Below, in pieces: positions 34,399 through 44,945 of a DNA stretch of 64,000 bases. The notes under the pieces are model-generated. The model was given only the letters and a program-made list of their open reading frames with translations. It was not told where the DNA came from and searched no databases. Location of the stretch: NCBI GenBank assembly GCA_023053545.1, contig JAKZAN010000223.1, positions 1 to 64,000 on the forward strand. The letters are read 5' to 3'. Numbering within the stretch: the first letter of the stretch is position 1; every line of letters begins with the position of its first letter. Source of the stretch: Lepidurus packardi. Lineage: Eukaryota > Arthropoda > Branchiopoda > Notostraca > Triopsidae. A program made the translations under genes and the position numbers.

Positions 34399-36815
34399 AG
34401 TTCAAGAATTTATTCAGAAATGCATGAATTAAGTGAGTAATTCATGAATTAAGTGAGTAATTCATGAATTTAGTGAGTAATTCGTGAATTAAGTAAGTAG
34501 TTCATGAATTAAGTCAGTATTTCATGAATCAAGTCAGTATTTCATGAAGTAAGTCAGTATTTCATGAATTAAGTCAGTAATTCATGAATTAAGTCACAAA
34601 TTCGTTAAATAGGTCAGTAATTCATGAATTAAGTCAGTAATTCATGAATTAAGTCACTATTTCATGAATTAAGTGAGTAATTCTTGAATTTAGTGAGTAA
34701 TTCGTGAATTAAGTAAGTAGTTCATGTATTAAGTCAGTATTTCATGAATCAAGTCAGTATTTCATGAAGTAAGTCAGCAATTCATGAATTAAGTCAGTAA
34801 TTCATGAATTAAGTCAGTAATTCATGAATTAAGTCAGTAATTCATGAATTAAGTCGGTAATTCATGAATTAAGTCAGTAATTCATTAATTAAGTCAGTAA
34901 TTCATGAATTAAGTCAGCAATTCATTAATTAAGTCAGTAATTCATGAATTAAGTCAGTAATTCATGAATTAAGTCAGTAATTCATGAATTAAGTCAGTAA
35001 TTCATGAATTAAGTCAGTAATTCATGAATTAAGTCAGTAATTCATTAATTAAGTCAGTAGTTCATGAATTAAGTCATTATTTCGTGAATTAAGTCATTAT
35101 TTCGTGAATTAAGTCAGTGTTTCATGAAGTAAGTCAGTATTTCATGAGTTAAGTCAGTAATTCATGAATTAAGTCACCAAATTCGTTAAATAGGTCAGTA
35201 ATTCATGAATTAAGTCATTAATTCATGAATTAAGTCAGTAATTCATGAATTAAGTCAGTAATTCATGAATTAAGTCAGTAGTTCATGAATTAAGTCAGTA
35301 TTTCGTGAATTAAGTCAGTAATTAGTTAATTAAGTCAGTAATTCATGAATTAAGTCAGTAATTCATGAATTAAGTCAGTAATTCATGAATTAGGTCAGTA
35401 ATTATGAATTAAGTCAGTAATTCATGAATTAAGTCAGTAGTTCATGAATTATAAGTCATTATTTCGTGAATTAAGTCAGTATTTCATGAAGTAAGTCAGT
35501 ATTTCATGAATTAAGTCAGTTATTCATGAATTAAGTCAGTAATTCATGAAGTAAGTCAATAGTTCAAGAATTTATTCAGAAATGCATGAATTAAATGAGT
35601 AATTCATGAATTAAGTGAGTAATTCATGAATTTAGTGAGTAATTCGTGAATTAAGTAAGTAGTTCATGAATTAAGTCAGTATTTCATGAATCAAGTCAGT
35701 ATTTCATGAAGTAAGTCAGTATTTCATGAATTAAGTCAGTAATTCATGAATTAAGTCACAAATTCGTTAAATAGGTCAGTAATTCATGAATTAAGTCAGT
35801 AATTCATGAATTAAGTCACTATTTCATGAATTAAGTGAGTAATTCTTGAATTTAGTGAGTAATTCGTGAATTAAGTAAGTAGTTCATGTATTAAGTCAGT
35901 ATTTCATGAAGTAAGTCAGCAATTCATGAATTAAGTCAGTAATTCATGAATTAAGTCGGTAATTCATGAATTAAGTCAGTAATTCATTAATTAAGTCAGT
36001 AATTCATGAATTAAGTCAGCAATTCATTAATTAAGTCAGTAATTCATGAATTAAGTCAGTTATTCATGAATTAAGTCAGTAATTCATGAATTAAGTCAGT
36101 AATTCATGAATTAAGTCAGTATTTCATGAATTAAGTCAGTAATTCATGAATTAAGTCAGTAGTTCATGAATTAAGTCATTATTTCGTGAATTAAGTCATT
36201 ATTTCGTGAATTAAGTCAGTGTTTCATGAAGTAAGTCAGTATTTCATGAGTTAAGTCAGTAATTCATGAATTAAGTCACCAAATTCGTTAAATAGGTCAG
36301 TAATTCATGAATTAAGTCATTAATTCATGAATTAAGTCAGTAATTCATGAATTAAGTCAGTAATTCATGAATTAAGTCAGTAGTTCATGAATTAAGTCAG
36401 TATTTCGTGAATTAAGTCAGTATTTCATGAATTAAGTCAGTAATTCATGAATTAAGTCAGTAATTAGTTAATTAAGTCAATAATTCATAAATTAAGTCAG
36501 TAATTCATGAATTAAGTCAGTAATTCATGAATTAAGTCAGTAATTCATGAATTAAGTCCGTAAATATTTAATTAAGTCAGTAATTTATTAATTAAGTAAT
36601 TAATTCATGAATTAAGTTAGTAATTCATGAATTAAGTCAGTAATTAGTTAATTAAATCAGTAATTCATGAATTAAGTCAGTAATTATGAATTAAGTCAGT
36701 ATTTCATGAATTAAGTCAGTAGTTCATGAATTAAGTCAGTAATTCATGAATTAAGTCACAAATTCGTTAAATAGGTCAGTAATTCATGAATTAAGTCAGT
36801 AATTCATGAATTAAG

Positions 36816-36820
36816 TCAAT
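36816..36820 (+). other. Second unoccupied counterpart of the BEL-2 site
   Basis: TCAAT appears once, between the same monomer variants that flank BEL-2 on each side: CACAAATTCGTTAAAT plus two standard monomers before, TATTCAGAAATGC after. Confidence 0.8.
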
Positions 36821-39800
36821 AGTTCAAGAATTTATTCAGAAATGCATGAATTAAGTGAGTAATTCATGAATTAAGTGAGTAATTCATGAATTTAGTGAGT
36901 AATTCGTGAATTAAGTAAGTAGTTCATGAATTAAGTCAGTATTTCATGAATCAAGTCAGTATTTCATGAAGTAAGTCAGTATTTCATGAATTAAGTCAGT
37001 AATTCATGAATTAAGTCACAAATTCGTTAAATAGGTCAGTAATTCATGAATTAAGTCAGTAATTCATGAATTAAGTCACTATTTCATGAATTAAGTGAGT
37101 AATTCTTGAATTTAGTGAGTAATTCGTGAATTAAGTAAGTAGTTCATGTATTAAGTCAGTATTTCATGAATCAAGTCAGTATTTCATGAAGTAAGTCAGC
37201 AATTCATGAATTAAGTCAGTAATTCATGAATTAAGTCAGTAATTCATTAATTAAGTCAGTAATTCATGAATTAAGTCAGCAATTCATTAATTAAGTCAGT
37301 AATTCATGAATTAAGTCAGTAATTCATGAACTAAGTCAGTAATTCATGAATTAAGTCAGTAATTCATGAATTAAGTCAGTAATTCATGAATTAAGTCAGT
37401 AATTCATGAATTAAGTCAGTAGTTCATGAATTAAGTCATTATTTCGTGAATTAAGTCATTATTTCGTGAATTAAGTCAGTGTTTCATGAAGTAAGTCAGT
37501 ATTTCATGAGTTAAGTCAGTAATTCATGAATTAAGTCACCAAATTCGTTAAATAGGTCAGTAATTCATGAATTAAGTCATTAATTCATGAATTAAGTCAG
37601 TAATTCATGAATTAAGTCAGTAATTCATGAATTAAGTCAGTAGTTCATGAATTAAGTCAGTATTTCGTGAATTAAGTCAGTATTTCATGAATTAAGTCAG
37701 TAATTCATGAATTAAGTCAGTAATTAGTTAATTAAGTCAGTAATTCATGAATTAAGTCAGTAATTAGTTAATTAAGTCAGTAATTCATGAATTAAGTCAG
37801 TAATTCATGAATTAAGTCACAAATTCGTTAAATAGGTCAGTAATTCATGAATTAAGTCAGTAATTCATGAATTAAGTCATTATTTCATGAATTAAGTGAG
37901 TAATTCTTGAATTTAGTGAGTAATTCGTGAATTAAGTAAGTAGTTCATGTATTAAGTCAGTATTTCATGAATCAAGTCAGTATTTCATGAAGTAAGTCAG
38001 CAATTCATGAATTAAGTCAGTAATTCATGAATTAAGTCAGTAATTCATGAATTAAGTCAGTAATTCATGAATTAAGTCGGTAATTCATGAATTAAGTCAG
38101 TAATTCATTAATTAAGTCAGTAATTCATGAATTAAGTCAGTAATTCATGAATTAAGTCAGTAATTCATGAATTAAGTCAGTTATTCATGAATTAAGTCAG
38201 TAATTCATGAATTAAGTCAGTAGTTCATGAATTAAGTCATTATTTCGTGAATTAAGTCATTATTTCGTGAATTAAGTCAGTGTTTCATGAAGTAAGTCAG
38301 TATTTCATGAGTTAAGTCAGTAATTCATGAATTAAGTCACCAAATTCGTTAAATAGGTCAGTAATTCATGAATTAAGTCATTAATTCATGAATTAAGTCA
38401 TTAATTCATGAATTAAGTCAGTAATTCATGAATTAAGTCAGTAGTTCATGAATTAAGTCAGTATTTCGTGAATTAAGTCAGTATTTCATGAATTAAGTCA
38501 GTAATTCATGAATTAAGTCAGTAATTAGTTAACTAAGTCAGTAATTCATGAATTAAGTCAGTAATACATGAATTAGGTCAGTAATTCATGAATTAGGTCA
38601 GTAATTATGAATTAAGTCAGTAATTCATGAATTAAGTCAGTAATTAGTTAATTAAGTCAGTAATTCATGAATTAAGTCAGCAATTCATTAATTAAGTCAG
38701 TAATTCATGAATTAAGTCAGCAATTCATTAATTAAGCCAGTAATTCATGAATTAAGTCAGTAATTCATGAATTAAGTCAGTAATTCATGAATTAAGTCAG
38801 TAATTCATGAATTAAGTCAGTAGTTCATGGATTAAGTCATTATTTCGTGAATTAAGTCAGTATTTCATGAAGTAAGTCAGTAATTCATGAATTAAGTCAA
38901 TAGTTCAAGAATTAAGTCAGAAATGCATGAATTAAGTGAGTAATTCATGAATTAAGTGAGTAATTCATGAATTTAGTGAGTAATTCGTGAATTAAGTAAG
39001 TAGTTCATGAATTAAGTCAGTATTTCATGAATCAAGTCAGTATTTCATGAAATAAGTCAGTATTTCATGAATTAAGTCAGTAATTCATGAATTAAGTCAC
39101 AAATTCGTTAAATAGGTCAGTAATTCATGAATTAAGTCACTATTTCATGAATTAAGTGAGTAATTCTCGAATTTAGTGAGTAATTCATGAATTAAGTCAG
39201 TAATTCATGAATTAAGTCAGCAATTCATGAATTAAGTCAGTAATTCATGAATTAAGTCAGTAATTCATGAATTAAGTCAGTAATTCATGAATTAATACAG
39301 TAATTCATGAATTAAGTCAGTAATTCATGAATTAAGTCAGTAATTCATGAATTAAGTCAGTAGTTCATGAATTTAGTCATTATTTCGTGAATTAAGTCAG
39401 TATTTCATGAAGTAAGTCAGTATTTCATGAATTAAGTCAGTAATTCATGAATTACGTCACAAATTCGTTAAATAGGTCAGTAATTCATGAATTAAGTCAG
39501 TAATTCATGAATTAAGTCAGTAGTTCATGAATTAAGTCAGTATTTCGTGAATTAAGTCAGTATTTCATGAATTAAGTCAGTAATTCATGAATTAAGTCAG
39601 TAATTCATGAATTAGGTCAGTAATTATGAATTAAGTCAGTAATTCATGAATTAAGTCAGTAATTCATGAATTAAGTCAGCAATTCATTAATTAAGTTAGT
39701 AATTCATGAATTTAGTCAGTAATTCATGAATTAAGTCAGTAATTCATGAATTAAGTCAGTAATTCATGAATTAAGTCAGTAATTCATGAATTAAGTCAGT

Positions 39801-39829
39801 AATTCATGAATTAAGTCAGTAATTCATGA

Positions 39830-39990
39830 ATTAAATCAGTAATTAATTAATTTTAATCATTAATTCTTGAATTCATTCATAAATTCATTCATGAATTCAT
39901 TAAGACAGTAATTCATTAATTAAGTCATTAATTCATTAATTCATTAATGAAGTCGGTAATTCATTATGGAAGTCAATAATTCATAAGTTA
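39830..39990 (+). repeat. Uninterrupted degenerate patch holding the unoccupied BEL-1 site
   Basis: This stretch equals the left flank of BEL-1 (19600-19679) joined directly to its right flank (25647-25720), with a single CAGTA at 39906-39910. The match runs through the irregular AT-rich patch, so it is not merely generic satellite similarity. Only small differences are seen, such as AAGTTAAG for AAATTAAG near 39988. Confidence 0.92.
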
Positions 39991-41580
39991 AGTCAGTAAT
40001 TCATGAATTAAGTCAGTAATTCATGAATTAAGTCAGTAATTCATGAATTAAGTCAGTAATTCATGAATTAAGTCCGTAGTTATTTAATTAAGTCAGTAAT
40101 TTATTAATTAAGTAATTAATTCATGAATTAAGTTAGTAATTCATGAATTAAGTCAGTAATTAGTTAATTTAATCAGTAATTCATGAATTAAGTCAGTAAT
40201 TATGAATTAAGTCAGTATTTCATGAATTAAGTCAGTAGTTCATGAATTAAGTAAGTAATTCATGAATTAAGTCACAAATTCGTTAAATAGGTCAGTAATT
40301 CATGAATTAAGTCAGTAATTCATGAATTAAGTCAATAATTCATGAACTTAGTGAGTAATTCATGAATTATGTGAGTAATTCATGAAATAAGTCAGTAGTT
40401 CATGAATTAAGGCAGTATTTCATGAATTAAGTCAGTATTTCATGAATTAAATCAGTAATTCATGAATTAAGTCAGTAATTAGTTAATTAAGTCAGTAATT
40501 CATGAATTAAGTCAGTAATTCATGAATTAAGTCAGTAATTATTTAAATAAGTCAGTAATTCATGAATTAAGTCAGTAATTCACGAATTAAGTCAATAATT
40601 CATGAACTTAGTGAGTAATTCATGAATTATGTGAGTAATTCATGAATTATGTGAGTAATTCATGAAATAAGTCAGTAGTTCATGAATTAAGGCAGTTTTT
40701 CATGAATTAAGTCAGTATTTCATGAATTCAGTCAGTAATTAGTTAATTAAGTCAGTAATTCATGAATTAAGTCAGTAATTCATGAATTAGGTCAGTAATT
40801 ATGAATTAAGTCAGTAATTCTTGAATTAAGTCAGTAATTCATGAATTAAGTCAGTAATTCATGAATTAAGTCAATAATTCATGAAATAAGTCAGTAGTTC
40901 ATGAATTAAGGCAGTATTTCATGAATTAAGTCAGTATTTCATGAATTAAGTCAGTAATTAGTTAATTAAGTCAGTAATTCATGAATTAAGTCAGTAATTC
41001 ATGAATTAAGTCAGTAATTCATGAATTAAGTCAGTAATTAGTTAATTAAGTCAGTAATTCATGAATTAAGTCAGTAATTCATGAATTAGGTCAGTAATTA
41101 TGAATTAAGTCAGTAATTCATGAATTAAGTCAGTAATTATATGAATTAAGCAGTAATTCATGAATTAAGTCAGTAATTCATTAATTAAGTCAGTTATTCA
41201 TGAATTAAGTCAGTAATTCATGAATTATGTGAGTAATTCATGAAAAAAGTCAGTAGTTCATGAATTAAGGCAGTATTTCATGAATTAAGTCAGTATTTCA
41301 TGAATTAAGTCAGTAATTCATGAATTAAGTCAGTAATTCATGAATTAAGTCAGTAATTCATGAATTAAGTCAGTAATTCATGAATTAAGTCACAAATTCG
41401 TTAAATAGGTCAGTAATTCATGAATTAAGTCAGTAATTCATGAATTAAGTCAGTATTTCATGAATTAAGTGAGTAATTCACGAATTTAGTGAGTAATTTG
41501 TGAATTAAGTAAGTAGTTCATGAATTAAGTCAGTATTTCATGAATCAAGTCAGTATTTCATGAAGTAAGTCAGCAATTCA

Positions 41581-41640
41581 TGAATTAAGTCAGTAATTCA
41601 TGAATTAAGTCAGTCATGAATTCATGAATTAAGTCATTAA
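41581..41640. other. Inversion centre of the satellite array
   Basis: A 60-bp spacer separates CAGCAATTCA (ending 41580) from its reverse complement TGAATTGCTG (starting 41641). Before it the monomer reads AAGTCAG..., after it CTGACTT. About 80 bp on each side are reverse-complementary variant by variant with one mismatch seen; similarity beyond that is looser. Confidence 0.9.
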
Positions 41641-44169
41641 TGAATTGCTGACTTACTTCATGAAATACTGACTTAATTCATGAAATACTGACTTAATTCA
41701 TGAACTACTTACTTAATTCACGAATTACCCACTTAATTGATGAATTACTCACTTAATTCATGCATTTCTGACTTAATTCTTGAACTATTGACTTAATTCA
41801 TGAATTACTGACTCATTTCATGAATAACTGACTAAATTAATGAATTCGTGACTTAAATAATGAATTACTGAAATAGTTCATAAATTAATTAATTGAATCA
41901 TAAATTACTGACTTATTTAAATAACTACGGACTTAGTTAATAAATTACTGACTTAATTCATTAATTACAGACTTTATTCATGAATTAACTGACTTAATTC
42001 ATGAACTACTGACTTAATTCATGAACTACTGACTTAATTCATGAACTACTGACTTAATTCATGAATTACTGACTTAATTCATGAAATACTGACTTAATTC
42101 ATGAATTACTGACTTAATTCATGAATTACTGACTTAATTCATGAATTACTGACTTAATTCATGAACTACTGACTTAATTCATGAATTACTGACTTAATTC
42201 ATGAATTACTGACTTAATTAAAAAATTGCTGACTTAATTCATGAATTACTGACCTAATTCATGAATTACTGACTTAATTCTTGAATTACTGTCTTAATTC
42301 ATGAATTACTGACTTAATTCATGAATTACTGACTTAATTAATGAATTGCTGATTTCCTTCATGAAATACTGACTTAATTCATGAAATACTGACTTAATTC
42401 TTGAACTACTTACTTAATTCACGAATTACTCACTTAATTCATGAATTACTCATTTAATTCATGCATTTCTGACTTAATTCTTGAACTATTGACTTAATTC
42501 ATGAATAACTGACTAAATTAATGAATTCCTGACTTAAATAATGAATTACTGAAATAGTTCATGAATTAATTAATTGAATCATAAATTACTGACTTATTTA
42601 AAAAACTACGGACTTAGTTAATAAATTACTGACTTAATTCAATAATTACAGACTTTATTCATGAATTAACTGACTTAATTCATGAACTACTGACTTAATT
42701 CATGAACTACTGACTTAATTCATGAACTACTGACTTAATTCATGAATTACTGACTTAATTCATGAAATACTGACTTACTTCATGAAATACTGACTTAATT
42801 CATGAAATACTGACTTAATTCATGAACTACTTACTTAATTCACGAATTACTCACTAAATTCATGAATTACTCACTTAATTCATGAATTACTCACTTAATT
42901 CATGCATTTCTGACTTAATTCTTGAACTATTGACTTAATTCATGAATTACTGACTTATTTCATGAATAACTGACTAAATTAATGAATTCCTGACTTAAAT
43001 AATGAATTACTGAAATAGTTCATAAATTAATTAATTGAATCATAAATTACTGACTTATTTAAATAACTACGGACTTAGTTAATAAATTACTGACTTAATT
43101 CATTAATTACAGACTTAATTCATGAATTACTGACTTAATTCATGAATTACTGACTTAATTCATGAATTACTGACTTAATTCATGAACTACTGACTTAATT
43201 CATGAATTACTGACTTAATTCATGAGTTACTGACTTAATTAAAAAATTGCTGACTTAATTCATGAATTACTGACTTAATTCATGAATTACTGACTTAATT
43301 CATGAATTACTGACTTAATTCATGAATTACTGACTTAATTCATGAATTACTGACTTAATTCATGAATTACTGACTTAATTCATGAATTACTGACTTAATT
43401 ATGAATTGCTTATTTACTTCATGAAATACTGACTTAATTCATGAAATACTGACTTAATTCTTGAACTATTGACTTAATTCATGAATAACTGACTAAATTA
43501 ATGAATTCCTGACTTAAATAATGAATTACTGAAATAGTTCATGAATTAATTAATTGAATCATAAATTACTGACTTATTTAAAAAACTACGGACTTAGTTA
43601 ATAAATTACTGACTTAATTCATTAATTACAGACTTTATTCATGAATTAACTGACTTAATTCATGAACTACTGACTTAATTCATGAACTACTGACTTAATT
43701 CATGAACTACTGACTTAATTCATGAATTACTGACTTAATTCATGAAATACTGACTTAATTCATGAACTACTTACTTAATTCACGAATTACTCACTAAATT
43801 CATGAATTACTCACTTAATTCATGAATTACTCACTTAATTCATGCATTTCTGACTTAATTCTTGAACTATTGACTTAATTCATGAATTACTGACTTATTT
43901 CATGAATAACTGACTTAATTAATGAATTCCTGACTTAAATAATGAATTACAGAAATAGTTCATGAATTAATGAATTGAATCATAAATTACTGACTTATTT
44001 AAATAACTACGGAATTAGTTCATAAATAACTGACTTAATTCATTAATTACAGACTTTATTCATGAATTAACTGACTTAATTCATGAACTACTGACTTAAT
44101 TCATGAACTACTGACTTAATTCATGAACTACTGACTTAATTCATGAATTACTTACTTAATTCATGAAAT
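41641..44169 (-). repeat. 20-bp satellite array, inverted orientation, segment D
   Basis: The same monomer read on the minus strand (AATTCATGAATTACTGACTT on +). Besides shared variants it carries a subfamily scarcely seen on the left: TTTAAATAACTACGGACTTA, AAATAATGAATTACTGAAAT, AGTTCATAAATTAATTAATT, ATTACAGACTTTATTC and runs with AAAAAATTGC. No gene is present. Confidence 0.96.
42769..42773 (-). other. Probable unoccupied counterpart of the BEL-3 site
   Basis: CATGAAATACTGACTTACTT occurs uninterrupted here. It corresponds to CATGAAATACTGA before BEL-3 and ACTGACTTACTTCATG after it. The neighbouring monomers agree less fully than for BEL-1 and BEL-2. Confidence 0.6.
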
Positions 44170-44174
44170 ACTGA
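44170..44174. repeat. Target site duplication of BEL-3, left copy (ACTGA)
   Basis: ACTGA precedes the LTR terminus TGTTATA and recurs at 49467-49471. Confidence 0.9.
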
Positions 44175-44501
44175 TGTTATATATGCGCAGGTTTTAAACT
44201 AAAACGACACATATATAGGGCTAACGTCTTGATTTTCACTCTTAAAACTTCCGAACAATCAAAACACACTTCAACTCGACTATACTTTCGTCCGTCTCGT
44301 CTCGCTGTCCACTTTCCGCCCTTCTTGTCTAGCAACTACCAAGGGTCTGTTGTCCCTAATTCTTGAAATATCCAAAAACGTAGGTCCAGTTTTCCGTTGA
44401 ACCCATAAAACGTCTCCCAGTCGATGTCGATGTCCCATGAGTCAAGTCAAAGCAGGTCAAGTCCTTAGTCATCCCTTCCGGATTCGCATTTATCCGGAAC
44501 A
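44175..44501 (-). repeat. BEL-3 3' LTR
   Basis: 327 bp. It carries AC twice in AAAACACACTTC where the other LTR has one fewer AC. The hexamer that is AATAAA in the 5' LTR reads AATCAA here (44229-44234). No clear purine tract is visible just inside it, only a weak ACAGGG. Confidence 0.93.
44476..44499. other. Inverted repeat at the BEL-3 LTR tip
   Basis: TTCCGGAT and ATCCGGAA, 8 bp each, flank an 8-base loop 2 bp from the LTR end. The same structure is at 49441-49464 in the other LTR. Confidence 0.85.
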
Positions 44502-44530
44502 TAGCCGGCCCTGTTGTGGACGTAAACAAT

Positions 44531-44945
44531 TCAGTCTTCAGGCTCGGCTATCTTCAGCAAACAAAGCTTCGCCGACGGTCGAACATATTCTTCATGCTTC
44601 GTCTTGATCAGCGCTGTTCGTACGAAGCCATCAGGTCCGGGGTAAACTTGGACCACTCGGGCGAGAGGCCAGAGACCTCTCGGAGTATTTTCTTCGATCA
44701 GCAGCACGACATCATCAGGCTGTAGGTTTCGGTTCGGCCTAACCCATTTCCTGCGTTCGATGATGGATGGTACATACTCCCGCAACCATCGGCGCCAGAA
44801 CCGCTCCGTGATGGCTTGTGAAGCTCTCCAACGTTTACGCTTGTGAATCCTGCGGTGTATGACAACCGCGAATGGACCAAAGTAGTCCACGCCTATGTTC
44901 GAAAAGGGTGGACTAAATGCTCCAGGCGTTGTCGAGGCAAAGCCG
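44531..44945 (-). pseudogene. BEL-3 integrase remnant and C-terminal tail
   Basis: The frame-shifted end of Pol. It begins with the first integrase-core strand (VDYFGPF near 44890), runs to HRRIHKR, then jumps straight to KRWRASQ of the C-terminal DUF5641-like domain and ends EPED at the stop 44531. The second core Asp and the catalytic Glu are missing, so the integrase is dead. The upstream limit is approximate because the frameshift point is uncertain. The tail (RRWLREYVPSIIERRKW, LARVVQVYPGPDG) is otherwise well preserved and close to BEL-2. Confidence 0.88.

Larger units (their letters stand above)
34399..41580 (+). repeat. 20-bp satellite array, + orientation, segment C
   Basis: Regular 20-mers with the same variants and order as segments A and B. 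Blocks near 36475-36800 and 39830-40300 copy the region around BEL-1 (AAGTCCGTAAATATTTAATT and neighbours). Beyond 40300 the variants become more mixed (AATTATGTGAGTAATTC, AAGGCAGTATTTC), as near 400-480. The last 100 bp form the left arm of the inversion. No gene or other element is present. Confidence 0.96.
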
